Origin: Palleronia sp. LCG004
GTDB lineage: Bacteria; Pseudomonadota; Alphaproteobacteria; Rhodobacterales; Rhodobacteraceae
Assembly: GCF_032931615.1 (NCBI RefSeq)
Contig: NZ_CP136759.1
Location: 2,732,501 to 2,796,500 of the forward strand
Length of the DNA: 64,000 nt
Direction of reading: 5' to 3'
Part shown: in pieces, positions 54,047 through 63,508 of the stretch
Numbering within the stretch: the stretch's first letter is position 1
Layout: each line of letters starts with the position of its first letter
Translations under genes and position numbers: made by a program
Notes under the pieces: model-generated
Told to the model about the DNA's origin: nothing
Databases searched by the model: none
What the model saw: the letters and a program-made list of their open reading frames with translations, nothing else

Positions 54047-54268
54047 CCTTCCCAAGGGCTTGCGGTCTCTTGATATTTATATATCGAAAAATCAATGGCT
54101 TGCCGATGCGCCTAATATATGGGCAATGTAAAGAAGGCGCCGGAACGACACGGTTTTTCCGAGACCCCACATGCTTGCCCCCAGACTTATCCACCGGTTG
54201 AGGGGACGCCTTTCACCTTGATGCCGCCCGACCTATTTTGCAGGACACCAAGAATCACGGGATCACCC

Positions 54269-56128
54269 ATGACCGACACGCCCGAGCTTATCGGACACGA
54301 CTGCATCGCCTCCTACCTGCGGACGCTCGACAATTCGCCGGGCGTCTATCGAATGCTCGATGCGCGGCAGGCGGTGCTTTATGTCGGCAAGGCCCGGAAC
54401 CTGAAGAAGCGCGTCTCGAATTACGCAAAGCCGACGGGTCACAGCCCCCGGATCGCCCGCATGATCCGCGAGACGGCATCGATGATGTTCCTCACCACGC
54501 GGACGGAGACCGAGGCGCTTCTGCTTGAGCAGAACCTCATCAAGCAGCTCAAGCCCAAGTTCAACGTGCTGCTGCGCGACGACAAGTCGTTCCCGAACAT
54601 CCTCGTGACTGGCGATCACGGCTATCCGCAGATCAAGAAGCATCGTGGCGCGAAGAAGGAGAAGGGCCATTACTACGGCCCCTTCGCGAGTGCAGGAGCC
54701 GTCAACCGGACGCTCACGCAACTGCAGCGCGTGTTTCTCCTCAGAAACTGCTCCGATTCGATGTTCGAAAGCCGCACGCGTCCCTGCCTGCTTTATCAGA
54801 TCAAGCGGTGCAGCGGACCCTGCGTCGGCAAGATATCGGAAGAGGACTATACGGGCCTCGTCAAGGATGCCGAGCAGTTCCTGCAGGGTAAGACCACGAA
54901 GGTGCAATCCCAGCTCGCCCGAGAAATGGAAAAGGCGAGCGAGGACATGGAATTCGAGCGCGCGGCCGCGCTTCGCGACCGGATCCGCGCACTGACTCAT
55001 GTCCAGGGCGGGCAGGGGATCAACCCGCAGGGTGTGGCCGAGGCCGACGTCATCGCGCTTCACATGGAGGGCGGTCAGGCCTGCGTGCAGGTCTTCTTCA
55101 TCCGTGCGAACCAGAACTGGGGCAACCGCGACTTCTATCCGCGGACTGGCGCGGGGGCTGACGCGTCCGAGGTGCTGCAGGCCTTCATCGGGCAATTTTA
55201 CGATACCAAGGACCCGCCCTACACGATCCTCCTTTCGGACGAGATCGAGGATGCCGACCTCATGGCCGAAGCGCTGTCGGAGAAGATCGGCCGAAAGGTC
55301 CGCATCGAGGTTCCCCAGCGCGGTGAGAAAAAGGACCTCGTAGCAGGTGCGCTCAGGAACGCACGCGAGAGCCTTGGCCGCAAGATGAGCGAGACGGCCA
55401 CGCAAGGAAGGTTGCTTGACGGTTTGGCAGAGGCCTTTGATCTCGAAGCGGCACCGGAACGGATCGAGGTCTACGACAACAGCCATATCCAGGGGGCCCA
55501 TGCGGTCGGTGCGATGATCGTCGCGGGACCCGAAGGCTACGTGAAGAATCAGTATCGCAAGTTCAATATCCGCGGTGACGAGCTGACGCCCGGCGACGAT
55601 TTCGGCATGATGAAGGAAGTCCTGAACCGACGCTTCAAGCGACTGCTGAAAGAGGATCCCGACCGGTCCAAGGGGCTCTGGCCGGACCTGCTGCTCATCG
55701 ATGGCGGCGCGGGTCAGGTCAGCGCGGTCGCTGCGATCATGCGCGAGCACGGTGTCGAGGACATCGCGATGGTGGGCGTCGCCAAGGGCATCGACCGCGA
55801 TGCCGGCAAGGAGGAGTTCCACCGCGTCGGCAAGCAGCCCTTCGCGCTGCGCCACAACGATCCGGTGCTTTATTTCGTGCAGCGGCTGCGCGACGAGGCG
55901 CACCGCTTCGCCATCGGCACGCACCGCGCCAAACGGTCCAAGGCCGTGAGCGCCACGCCCCTCGATGACGTGCCGGGCGTGGGCGCGACGCGAAAGCGTG
56001 CGCTTCTTGCGCATTTCGGATCCGCCAAGGCTGTCGGCCGGGCGGATCTTGGCGACCTGAAGGCGGTGGAGGGGATCAGCGAGGGGCTGGCGGAGAAGAT
56101 CTACGACTACTTCCACGAAAAGGGGTAG
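54269..56128 (+). CDS. uvrC: UvrABC excinuclease subunit C
   Basis: UvrC makes both incisions around bulky DNA lesions marked by UvrAB. The 619-residue protein has the GIY-YIG nuclease ([20 protein letters not shown], about 25-45), a cysteine cluster ([13 protein letters not shown]), the UvrBC interaction motif ([20 protein letters not shown]), the RNase H-like nuclease ([19 protein letters not shown] and [10 protein letters not shown]) and C-terminal helix-hairpin-helix motifs ([19 protein letters not shown]). The ATG at 54269 is the family start; the frame is open upstream to 54119 without similarity. The upstream gap has a possible Pho box array. Confidence 0.95.
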   Translation: MTDTPELIGHDCIASYLRTLDNSPGVYRMLDARQAVLYVGKARNLKKRVSNYAKPTGHSPRIARMIRETASMMFLTTRTETEALLLEQNLIKQLKPKFNVLLRDDKSFPNILVTGDHGYPQIKKHRGAKKEKGHYYGPFASAGAVNRTLTQLQRVFLLRNCSDSMFESRTRPCLLYQIKRCSGPCVGKISEEDYTGLVKDAEQFLQGKTTKVQSQLAREMEKASEDMEFERAAALRDRIRALTHVQGGQGINPQGVAEADVIALHMEGGQACVQVFFIRANQNWGNRDFYPRTGAGADASEVLQAFIGQFYDTKDPPYTILLSDEIEDADLMAEALSEKIGRKVRIEVPQRGEKKDLVAGALRNARESLGRKMSETATQGRLLDGLAEAFDLEAAPERIEVYDNSHIQGAHAVGAMIVAGPEGYVKNQYRKFNIRGDELTPGDDFGMMKEVLNRRFKRLLKEDPDRSKGLWPDLLLIDGGAGQVSAVAAIMREHGVEDIAMVGVAKGIDRDAGKEEFHRVGKQPFALRHNDPVLYFVQRLRDEAHRFAIGTHRAKRSKAVSATPLDDVPGVGATRKRALLAHFGSAKAVGRADLGDLKAVEGISEGLAEKIYDYFHEKG

Positions 56129-56224
56129 AGCCGCGGGTGCAGAATCACGGATCCGTCATCGATCCGTTGTCCGCACGTCATGATCGCCTCGCAGAAGGGC
56201 GCGGTCACGACAGGAGATCCGTCC

Positions 56225-57526
56225 ATGAACCTTCGCTTCGCCCTTCTCTTCGCTGCCGCGCCGTCGGCACTCGCCGCGCAGGATGTGCCGGAAATGACGG
56301 CCACGCTTGCCGCGCATGCGATGTTGCCCGCGCAATCCTTCGTTGCAGCCCCCGACGATGCGCCCGCGATGTTCAACATGTCGGGCCGCTTCACCGGAGA
56401 CGGCCGGACCGAAGATCTTTACGCAATTCACGACGATGCAACGGGCCTTTCGCGGCCTTTCCCGGGCCAGCCGCTGCAGGGGTTCTCCGGCATCCGATCG
56501 TTGGGCGGGGATCGCTTTCTCGTGCTGACCGACAACGGCTTCGGCTCCAAGTCCAATTCCGCCGACGCGCTCCTCATGTTCCATGAGCTTCGGATCGACT
56601 GGACGGCGGGCCGGGTGATTCCGTCGCGAACAACGTTCCTGAGTGACCCGAACCGAATCGTGCCCTTCCCGATCGTCAACGAGGCGACAGCCACGCGCTA
56701 TCTCACGGGGGCTGATTTCGACCTCGAATCGATCCAGCCGGTCGGCGAAGGCTACTGGATCGGCGACGAGTTCGGTCCCTGGCTGATCGAGGTCGACGGC
56801 GATGGTGTCGTCCGGCAGGTCGTCGCGACCGAGCCCGAAGGAGAGATCATCCGCTCGCCCGACAACGCGGTCGTCGCCACACCCAATCCGGGCGGCACGC
56901 TCGAGCCGGAGGTGCGCGCCATGCGTTCGGGCGGCTACGAGGGGATGGCGCTCTCCGAAGACGGTCGTACGCTATACCCCCTGCTGGAGAAGCCCCTGTG
57001 GGATCCGGATGCGGGAGAAGCCATGCGGATCGAGGGCACGCCGGTTCTGCCGATGTTCGAATTGAATACCGACACGTCCGAATGGGGCGACCGAACGCTC
57101 TATTATCCGCTCGAGGATGCAGGCCACGCGATCGGCGACTTCAACCTGATCGGGGGAACGCGCGGCTTGATCATCGAACGCGACAATGGGCAAGGTGCCC
57201 CGGACTTTTCGGAAACTCCGGCTGAGTTCAAGCGGATCTACCTTGTCGATCTGTCACGCAGCGACGGGAACGGCGTGCTGGAAAAGATCGCCTATATCGA
57301 CCTGATGCGGATCAAAGATCCTGATGGAATCGCGCAGCGCGGCACCGGGGACGGTACTTTCACTTTCCCCTTCGTCACGATCGAGAATGTCGACCGTGTG
57401 GACGAGACGACGATCGTCGTCGCCAACGACAACAACTACCCCTTTTCCGTCGGTCGCGAGGCCGGACGCGCCGACGACAACGAGTTCATCTTGCTCGACG
57501 TGGCCGAGTTCCTGACGGCCGAATGA
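56225..57526 (+). CDS. Secreted phytase-like esterase (esterase-like activity of phytase family)
   Basis: This 433-residue protein has a signal peptide (MNLRFALLFAAAPSALAAQ) and a beta-propeller-type domain of the phytase-like esterase family. Family segments are LQGFSGIRSLGGDRFLVLTDNG, TGADFDLESIQPVGEGYWIGDE, RSGGYEGMALSEDGRTLYPL and a metal-rich FVTIENVDRVDETTIVVANDNNYP. The enzyme probably hydrolyses phosphate or carboxyl esters outside the inner membrane. The ATG at 56225 begins the signal peptide; the frame from 56180 lacks one. It follows uvrC by 96 bases. Its substrate is unknown. Confidence 0.85.
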   Translation: MNLRFALLFAAAPSALAAQDVPEMTATLAAHAMLPAQSFVAAPDDAPAMFNMSGRFTGDGRTEDLYAIHDDATGLSRPFPGQPLQGFSGIRSLGGDRFLVLTDNGFGSKSNSADALLMFHELRIDWTAGRVIPSRTTFLSDPNRIVPFPIVNEATATRYLTGADFDLESIQPVGEGYWIGDEFGPWLIEVDGDGVVRQVVATEPEGEIIRSPDNAVVATPNPGGTLEPEVRAMRSGGYEGMALSEDGRTLYPLLEKPLWDPDAGEAMRIEGTPVLPMFELNTDTSEWGDRTLYYPLEDAGHAIGDFNLIGGTRGLIIERDNGQGAPDFSETPAEFKRIYLVDLSRSDGNGVLEKIAYIDLMRIKDPDGIAQRGTGDGTFTFPFVTIENVDRVDETTIVVANDNNYPFSVGREAGRADDNEFILLDVAEFLTAE

Positions 57527-57603
57527 TCCATCGAAGGCGCGGAGCGAAAGACGATCTTTTCTCCGCCCTTCCTTCCCGGGTACGTCAACGCTATCTATCG
57601 CGC

Positions 57604-58269
57604 ATGAAATGGACCCTTCCGAACATCCTGACCGTCCTCCGCCTTCTGGCGGCACCCGGTGTCGCGGTCATGTTCCTCTACTTCAACCGGCCGTGGGCCG
57701 ACTGGTTCGCGCTGGTCCTGTTCCTCGGGGCGGCGATCACCGATTGGGTCGACGGCTATCTTGCGCGGTCCTGGCAGCAGGAAAGCCGCTTCGGAGCCAT
57801 GCTCGATCCGATCGCCGATAAGGCGATGGTGATCATCGCGCTGCTCGTCATCGTGGGCTATTCCTCGATGTCGCCGTGGCTTGTCCTGCCTGCGACCTTC
57901 ATCACTTTCCGCGAGGTCTTCGTCTCGGGCCTGCGCGAATTTTTGGGCGGACAGGCGAAGCTTCTGAAGGTCACCAAGCTCGCCAAGTGGAAGACGACGG
58001 CGCAGATGGTCGCGATCGCGGTCCTGTTCGCGCGCGACATCTTCCTCCACCATCTGCTGAAACGGGCGGCCGCGCTCGATGACGCGACCTTCCAGGGCAT
58101 CATGAGCGGCGCGCTTAGCGACGATGTGGGCCTCTTGTGGCTCGCCCAGCTTCGCGATGCCGCGGGGTTCCTCGGGCTCGTCCTGCTGTGGATCGCGGCA
58201 GCGCTGACGCTCATCACGGGGTGGGATTACTTCCGCAAGGCGATACCGTTCCTGAAGGAACCGGCATGA
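57604..58269 (+). CDS. pgsA: CDP-diacylglycerol--glycerol-3-phosphate 3-phosphatidyltransferase
   Basis: PgsA makes phosphatidylglycerol phosphate, precursor of phosphatidylglycerol and cardiolipin. The 221-residue inner-membrane enzyme has the CDP-alcohol phosphatidyltransferase signature DWVDGYLAR...G...D...D (about residues 40-66), fully intact, and opens with the typical MKWTLPNILTVLRL. The ATG at 57604 is the family start. It overlaps moaD by ATGA, an arrangement common in alphaproteobacteria (uvrC-pgsA-moaD-moaE). Confidence 0.95.
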   Translation: MKWTLPNILTVLRLLAAPGVAVMFLYFNRPWADWFALVLFLGAAITDWVDGYLARSWQQESRFGAMLDPIADKAMVIIALLVIVGYSSMSPWLVLPATFITFREVFVSGLREFLGGQAKLLKVTKLAKWKTTAQMVAIAVLFARDIFLHHLLKRAAALDDATFQGIMSGALSDDVGLLWLAQLRDAAGFLGLVLLWIAAALTLITGWDYFRKAIPFLKEPA

Positions 58270-58517
58270 CGCTCGATATTCTCTATTTCGCCTGGCTGCG
58301 CGAGCGGATCGGCTTGCCGAAGGAACGCGTCGAGACCGATGCCTCGAGCGTCGCGGATCTGGTCGATCAGCTCCGCGCGCGCGAGGAACGCTACGCTGCG
58401 GCTTTCGCCGATCTTTCGGCGTTGCGGGTCGCCGTCGATCAGGAGCTCATGGATTTCGATGCAAGTCTTTCCGGCGCGCGCGAGGTTGCGTTCTTCCCGC
58501 CGATGACGGGCGGCTGA
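58266..58517 (+). CDS. moaD: Molybdopterin synthase small subunit (MoaD)
   Basis: MoaD is the ubiquitin-like sulfur carrier of molybdopterin synthase. The 83-residue protein begins LDILYFAWLRERIG and ends with the essential PPMTGG, the Gly-Gly that is thiocarboxylated. Overlaps with pgsA (ATGA) and moaE (TGATG) indicate coupled translation and a 1:1 supply of the two synthase subunits. Confidence 0.95.
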   Translation: MTLDILYFAWLRERIGLPKERVETDASSVADLVDQLRAREERYAAAFADLSALRVAVDQELMDFDASLSGAREVAFFPPMTGG

Positions 58518-58954
58518 TGGATATCCGCGTGCAATCCGCGCCTTTCGCGGCGGGTGCGCTTCTCGACGATTTCGCCGCCGGACGCCGTGACGTGGGCGCG
58601 GTGGTAAGCTTTACCGGCATCGTGCGCGACGATGGCGGCCTAAGGCACATGGAGATCGAACATTACCCCGGCATGACCGAGCGTGCGATCGCCGGGATCG
58701 CCGAGGAGGCCGTGCGACGCTGGGAACTTGCCGACGTCCTCGTCCTCCACCGTCACGGACAGTTGCGTCCGGGCGAGCCCATCATGATGGTTGCGACCGC
58801 GGCGGGCCACCGTGCAGCGGCCTTCGAAGCGGCTGATTTCCTGATGGATTACCTCAAGTCCCGTGCGCCCTTTTGGAAGAAGGAAGTAACCGTGGATGGC
58901 GGCGACTGGGTCGCGGCCAAGGCGTCCGACGAGGATGCGCTCGACCGTTGGTGA
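58517..58954 (+). CDS. moaE: Molybdopterin synthase catalytic subunit (MoaE)
   Basis: MoaE inserts two sulfurs carried by MoaD into cyclic pyranopterin monophosphate. The 145-residue protein has GAVVSFTGIVRDDGG, MEIEHYPGMTERAI, VLVLHRHGQLRPGEPIMMVA and the active-site KSRAPFWKKEV with its lysines. The stop is immediately followed by the stop of the convergent coiled-coil gene (no intergenic base), so any terminator must lie inside coding sequence. Confidence 0.95.
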   Translation: MDIRVQSAPFAAGALLDDFAAGRRDVGAVVSFTGIVRDDGGLRHMEIEHYPGMTERAIAGIAEEAVRRWELADVLVLHRHGQLRPGEPIMMVATAAGHRAAAFEAADFLMDYLKSRAPFWKKEVTVDGGDWVAAKASDEDALDRW

Positions 58955-59284
58955 TCAGCCGTGCGCGCTGACGCGCTCGATGTAGTCACGCATCTCGGAA
59001 TTCTCGGCCTGTGCCTCGCGGAGGGTCTCTCTGGTCACGCGCAGCTCCGCCTCGGCTTCGTGAAGCCGGTCCGACATCTCGCTTTCGCGTTCCTGCAGGT
59101 AGGCAAGCGCCTGATCGCGGGCCTCCTCGGCCTGGTGCATGAGGCGCGCCATGTTGTCGAGTTCGCCAAGATCGGCTTGGCTCACCCGGGTCAGCCTGTG
59201 AATGAGCCAGTTGGCGAACCAGCCGAGCGCGAAGGCCACGAAGAGGATGATGGCCGTGGCGATGATGAATTCGGTCCGGTTCAT
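58955..59284 (-). CDS. Small membrane-anchored coiled-coil protein
   Basis: No family is recognised for this 109-residue protein. An N-terminal membrane helix (about 5-25, EFIIATAIILFVAFALGWFA) is followed by a single charged helix of about 70 residues with a clear heptad tendency (LGELDNMARLMHQAEEARDQ; RLHEAEAELRVTRETLREAQ). It overlaps the OmpA/BON protein gene by ATGA, so the two are made together, and the coiled coil may sit in the cytoplasm as its partner. A YhcB/ZapG-like topology is a loose resemblance only. Confidence 0.75.
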   Translation of the reverse strand: MNRTEFIIATAIILFVAFALGWFANWLIHRLTRVSQADLGELDNMARLMHQAEEARDQALAYLQERESEMSDRLHEAEAELRVTRETLREAQAENSEMRDYIERVSAHG

Positions 59285-61164
59285 TCGGCGGCCGAAGCCT
59301 CTTCGTCACCCGTCTCGCCGTCGGGGGCATCCTCGGCCTCGCCCTCGGGCGCGTCCCCGCCCAAGAGCCGGAATTCCAGCCGGCGATTGGCCTCGCGACC
59401 CTCGGCGGTGGAATTGTCGGCGATCGGGTTCTCCTCGCCATAGCCCTTGGCGATGAGGTCGGAGGTCAGGACGCGGCGCGCCATCAGCGCGGCCAGCAGC
59501 GCATCGGCGCGCTCCTGGCTCAGCTCACGGTTCATCTCGTCGCGGCCCTGGCTGTCGGTAAAGCCGCCAACCTCCATCTGCACGCCGTCGCATTGGCGCA
59601 CGATATCGGCGATGGCATCGACGCTCTCGCGGGAGGCCGCATCTATGACGGCCGATCCCGGGTCGAAGGTGATCTGACGCTCGGTCAGGACCGCGTTGAC
59701 GCGCTCCACGCATTCCTCGGGCGTCGGAAGTCCTGCCGTCGGGTCGGCACGCTCGTCGTAGCTGACATCGATCTCGAATCGGGCGCCGTCGCCGAGCTGG
59801 GCGGTGAGGATCCGTGCAATCTCGTCGCTCGCGTCCTTTACGCCCGACGATCCGCTCACCGCGACGTCCTGCTCGCTCACGATGGCGGAGCCGTGCGTCA
59901 ACAGCGACAGGCTGTCGAGCGCAACCATCACCCGCGGGGCCCAGCCCTGAGGCACCTGCGGCGCGATATCGAGTGACGAGGAAATACGTTCGACCCCGAA
60001 GAGCGATTGCGCGAAGGCCGATACGACGCCGAGCGACTGCTCGGATCCCAGACGCCCGCGCATCTGGACCTGCCCCTCCGGGCTGCGGGTCACGGTGAAT
60101 TCCGCCGGCCCGAGCTCGGGTTCGACGGCGGTTTCGTCGGGCAGGATCGCGGTCAGCGTAAATCCTTCAGGAAGGTCCGATTCGAGATCGGAGACGACGC
60201 TTTCGAACGTGTCGGGGTCCTGGCCCTCGACCGCTTCGAGTCGGATGGCGAGGTCGGAAAGCGTGAGCCGCCCCCCTTCGAGCGCACCGAGCGCGGCGAT
60301 GGAACGGGTCGCCGCATCGGCCCATTCCGGGCTCGGAACACCGAGGCCGAGCCGGCAGGTGGCCGTTTGCGCCACGCCCGACTCATGCGCCTGGGCGAGG
60401 ATTGCGGCTGCGGCCGCGTCGTCGGGCGCGGTGCAGGCCTGGAACCGAGTTCCCTCGGAATTGCGGTTCATCCGCAGAAGATAGGGCGAAACGACGGGGC
60501 GCGGTGCCGAAATCTCGAGCGCGAGTTCGATCCCGTTTGGCGCGCGGCTTTCGAGTCGACGCTCGAGCCGGTCGCGGGCCTGCTCGCTCTCGGCCATGGA
60601 GGTGATCGCAACAGCATCCTCGCGGATCGAAATCTTGGCCGAGGGCAGCTCGTCAAGCGCGGCGATGCCGAAATCGACGGCGCGGCTCCAACCCTCGGGT
60701 GCGGGGTAGCTCGCCTGCTCCAAGAGATCGACGATCGGCGTGTTGAAGGCGGTGCGGCCCACGCGGTCGAGCAATGCCTGACGGTCCGTTTCCGCGGGAA
60801 TGAGGCCGATCAGCGTCACCTCGTCCTGCTGGCGCAGGATCTCGACCGAGAAATCAGGCGGTGCGATCGCGTCGGTCTGGGCGACCTCCATCGCGTCCGC
60901 GATGCGAGAGGAATCGACGACCTCGCCCGCGACGCTGAGGGCGCGGAAACGCGCGGCCTCGTCCGGCGCGGTGCCCGTCATCTCGAGCCTGAGGCCGTCG
61001 GCGGTGACCTGCGCCCAGTCGATCTCGGCCTCGGCCAGCGCCACGCGAATGCTGCCGGTGGCACGGTCCTCGATCTGGGTGGCGGCGAAAGTTGCGGTGA
61101 AGAGCGCCGCCGCTCCGGCGATCGCGAAGGCCGTGACGAGGGGAAGGATGGATTTCAGGCGCAT
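59281..61164 (-). CDS. Large OmpA-family envelope protein with tandem BON-like domains
   Basis: This 627-residue protein has an N-terminal signal anchor (LPLVTAFAIAGAAALFTATF). About 400 residues follow that appear to hold several BON-like repeats, judged from recurring patterns such as RVALAEAEIDWAQVTADGLR with SVAGEVVDSSRIADAM, VTLIGLIPAE with ALLDRV, and QMRGRLGSEQSLGVVSAFAQ. A C-terminal OmpA peptidoglycan-binding domain (about 490-600) includes ITFDPGSAVIDAASRES and VGGFTDSQGRDEMNRELSQE. An acidic tail ends it. This resembles Rhodobacterales BON/OmpA proteins and mycobacterial OmpATb-like architecture. A role in envelope integrity is inferred. Confidence 0.85.
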   Translation of the reverse strand: MRLKSILPLVTAFAIAGAAALFTATFAATQIEDRATGSIRVALAEAEIDWAQVTADGLRLEMTGTAPDEAARFRALSVAGEVVDSSRIADAMEVAQTDAIAPPDFSVEILRQQDEVTLIGLIPAETDRQALLDRVGRTAFNTPIVDLLEQASYPAPEGWSRAVDFGIAALDELPSAKISIREDAVAITSMAESEQARDRLERRLESRAPNGIELALEISAPRPVVSPYLLRMNRNSEGTRFQACTAPDDAAAAAILAQAHESGVAQTATCRLGLGVPSPEWADAATRSIAALGALEGGRLTLSDLAIRLEAVEGQDPDTFESVVSDLESDLPEGFTLTAILPDETAVEPELGPAEFTVTRSPEGQVQMRGRLGSEQSLGVVSAFAQSLFGVERISSSLDIAPQVPQGWAPRVMVALDSLSLLTHGSAIVSEQDVAVSGSSGVKDASDEIARILTAQLGDGARFEIDVSYDERADPTAGLPTPEECVERVNAVLTERQITFDPGSAVIDAASRESVDAIADIVRQCDGVQMEVGGFTDSQGRDEMNRELSQERADALLAALMARRVLTSDLIAKGYGEENPIADNSTAEGREANRRLEFRLLGGDAPEGEAEDAPDGETGDEEASAAE

Positions 61165-61229
61165 CGGCTGTCGTCTCCGGGTCCGGGCGGGTCGAACGAG
61201 GTTCTACGGGGGTGCGGACCCGGTCGCAA

Positions 61230-62177
61230 TCACACGAGGATCGCGGCGGCAAGAAACAGCGTAACGAGGAGGCCGGCATCGCGGTTGGATCGGAAAAGCG
61301 CGAGGCATCGATCCGTATCCTTCGTATCGAGCCGTGCCATCTGCCACAGCAAATGCAGTGCGAAGATCAGCGGCGCGCAAAGCGCGACGATGAGCGTCGC
61401 GCCGGAAAGGGCAAGGAAGGCCGCGAGCGCGAGAAACAGCGTACCGGCGACGAGGAAAGCCACGAGCCATCCGCGCGCATGGTCCCCAAAGAGTCGCGCG
61501 GTGGATTTGACGCCGATGAGCGCGTCGTCCTCGACGTCCTGGAATGCGTAGATCGTATCGTAGAAGAGCGTCCAGGAGATCCCTGCGAGATAGAGGATCA
61601 CGGCCGGCCAGCCAAGCGATCCCGTCTGCGCGGTCCAGGCGAGAAGCGCGCCCCAGTTGAAGGCGAGGCCGAGAAATACCTGCGGCCACCATGTGAATCG
61701 CTTGGCGAAGGGATAGATCGCCACCGGCAGCAAGGACAGAACCCCGAGGCCGATCGCGGGCAGGTTGAAGGTCAGCAGGATCGCGAAGGAGACGAGCGAT
61801 TGCGCCACGGCCCATGCAAGCGCCTGTTTCGGCGTCACCCGGCCCGACGGGATGGGGCGCGAGCGCGTGCGGGCCACCGATCCGTCGATATGCCGGTCGG
61901 TAATGTCGTTCCAGGTGCAGCCCGCCCCGCGCATGAGGAATGCGCCCACCGCGCATCCGAGGCCGATCCAGAGCCCCGTCCAACCGAAGCGGTCCAACGC
62001 GGCAGAGGCGAGCGCGAGGCCCCACCAGCAGGGCAGGAGCAGCAGCCAGGTGCCGATCGGACGGTCTGCGCGCGACAGGCGCAGGTAAGGACGGATGGCC
62101 TCGGGGGCGTGCCTGTCGACCCAGTTGCCCTTGACGGCATCGGCGACCTGCCCTTCTCTCGCCTCGGACCTTGCCAT
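61230..62177 (-). CDS. ubiA: 4-hydroxybenzoate polyprenyltransferase
   Basis: UbiA prenylates 4-hydroxybenzoate in ubiquinone synthesis in the inner membrane. The 315-residue protein has about eight helices, the first Asp-rich motif NDITDRHIDGSVARTRSRPI and the second DTIYAFQDVEDD, both intact, and the N-terminal PYLRLSRADRPIGTWLLLLP. It is divergent from rsmE with only 14 bases between start codons, the usual ubiA/rsmE arrangement in this order; promoters must extend into the coding regions. Confidence 0.95.
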   Translation of the reverse strand: MARSEAREGQVADAVKGNWVDRHAPEAIRPYLRLSRADRPIGTWLLLLPCWWGLALASAALDRFGWTGLWIGLGCAVGAFLMRGAGCTWNDITDRHIDGSVARTRSRPIPSGRVTPKQALAWAVAQSLVSFAILLTFNLPAIGLGVLSLLPVAIYPFAKRFTWWPQVFLGLAFNWGALLAWTAQTGSLGWPAVILYLAGISWTLFYDTIYAFQDVEDDALIGVKSTARLFGDHARGWLVAFLVAGTLFLALAAFLALSGATLIVALCAPLIFALHLLWQMARLDTKDTDRCLALFRSNRDAGLLVTLFLAAAILV

Positions 62178-62191
62178 AGCCTACGTGCCCC

Positions 62192-62911
62192 ATGCCTTCT
62201 AAAATTCGTCTCTATGTAGATCACGCGCCGGGAGAGGGGCAAACCGTTCCTCTGGATGCGGCGCAGGCGCATTACATCTTCGGAGTGATGCGAAAGGGCG
62301 TGGGAGAGATCGTCGAGATATTCGACGGGAGAAGCGGGGCCTGGGACGCTGAGGTGATCGAGGCGCGAAAGAAGGCGGGCGTGCTGCGCGTCGCGAGCCA
62401 GGTCGCGCCGCAGCGCGATCCGCCGGATCTCTGGCTGGTCTTCGCGCCGATCAAGCGGACGCGCACCGATTTCATCGTAGAAAAGGCAGCCGAGATGGGC
62501 GCGCGGCGGATCGTGCCGGTCCAGACCGACTTCACCAATTCGGAGCGAGTCCGCCGCGACCGGCTGCAGGCCCACGCGATCGAGGCGGCCGAGCAATGCG
62601 GCGGTACCTTCGTGCCCGAAGTGGCCGACATCGCGCGACTCGACAGGATGCTGGACGACTGGCCGGCAAATCGGCGGCTCATGTTCTGCGACGAAGGATT
62701 GGCGGGGCAAGGTGCGTCGCTGCCGGAGGTGAAGGGCCCATGGGCCATCCTGATCGGGCCGGAAGGCGGCTTCTCGGAGAGCGAGCGTAGCCGGCTGGCG
62801 GCAATGGAGGCCGCGCATCCCGTTGCGCTGGGCCCGCGAATCCTGCGCGCGGACACGGCTGCGGTGGCCGCGTTGACGCTCTGGCAGATGCGTCTGGGAG
62901 ATTGGTCGTGA
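62192..62911 (+). CDS. rsmE: 16S rRNA (uracil1498-N3)-methyltransferase RsmE
   Basis: RsmE is a SPOUT methyltransferase that modifies U1498 of 16S rRNA. The 239-residue protein has an N-terminal PUA-like domain (AQAHYIFGVMRKGVGE) and the knot domain with IKRTRTDFIVEKAAEMG, HAIEAAEQCGG and the AdoMet loop ILIGPEGGFSESE, then LGPRILRADTAAV. The length is standard. Its stop overlaps the start of a small membrane protein gene as GTGA. Confidence 0.95.
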   Translation: MPSKIRLYVDHAPGEGQTVPLDAAQAHYIFGVMRKGVGEIVEIFDGRSGAWDAEVIEARKKAGVLRVASQVAPQRDPPDLWLVFAPIKRTRTDFIVEKAAEMGARRIVPVQTDFTNSERVRRDRLQAHAIEAAEQCGGTFVPEVADIARLDRMLDDWPANRRLMFCDEGLAGQGASLPEVKGPWAILIGPEGGFSESERSRLAAMEAAHPVALGPRILRADTAAVAALTLWQMRLGDWS

Positions 62912-63447
62912 GCTTTCTCAGGCCCGGCGCGCTCGAAACGATCCTGCGCTGGCGCGAGGCTGCGATTGGTGCGGCGGCGGCTGCGCTCGGTCTCTACTGG
63001 GCTTGGAGCGATCCCGGCATCATGCGTTGGGTCGGGGTGGCCTTCGTGTTGGGCGGGGTGGCCATCGCGCGAGAGGGGCTGTCGCGGGCCCGTCGTCCGG
63101 GCGACGGCGGTGGTCCGGGCGTCGTCGAGGTGACGGAGCGGCAGATCGCCTATTTCTCGGCCGAGGGGGGCGGCGCGGTGGCGGTCGACGACCTGATCCG
63201 GGTCCATGTCGACACTACGATCGACGGACCCTATCAATCCGACATCTTCTGGGTGCTGACACCTGAAAGCGGCCAAGCGCTGCATATCCCGGGCGATGCG
63301 GAAGGGGCGGCCAAGATATTCGACGCGCTCGCCCCGCTCGAGGGGGTGGATTACGCCGCGGCAATCCGGGCAACCTCGAAGACCGAAGCCGGCCGTTTCC
63401 TTGTTTGGGAGCGTTCTGGCACGGGCAATCCGCGTCTGTCGCATTGA
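62908..63447 (+). CDS. Conserved two-helix membrane protein between rsmE and gshA
   Basis: No named family is recognised for this 179-residue protein. Two membrane helices (about 19-33 AIGAAAAALGLYWAW and 38-54 IMRWVGVAFVLGGVAIA) are joined by a short loop and followed by a cytoplasmic beta-rich domain (VVEVTERQIAYFSAEGGGAV, SDIFWVLTPESGQALHIPGD), a layout like that of bacterial PH-domain membrane proteins. The GTG at 62908 is used because it overlaps the rsmE stop. gshA follows after 61 bases. Confidence 0.75.
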   Translation: MSFLRPGALETILRWREAAIGAAAAALGLYWAWSDPGIMRWVGVAFVLGGVAIAREGLSRARRPGDGGGPGVVEVTERQIAYFSAEGGGAVAVDDLIRVHVDTTIDGPYQSDIFWVLTPESGQALHIPGDAEGAAKIFDALAPLEGVDYAAAIRATSKTEAGRFLVWERSGTGNPRLSH

Positions 63448-63508
63448 CTTCGCCGATCCGCCGGGCCAAGCCCGACCGGAACGAGAGACGTCTGGAGGCC
63501 CGCAGCCC

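Noticed and set aside
54188..54196. DnaA-box-like TTATCCACC upstream of uvrC
   Set aside because: A single copy with one mismatch and no cluster or origin-associated genes; not enough for an origin.
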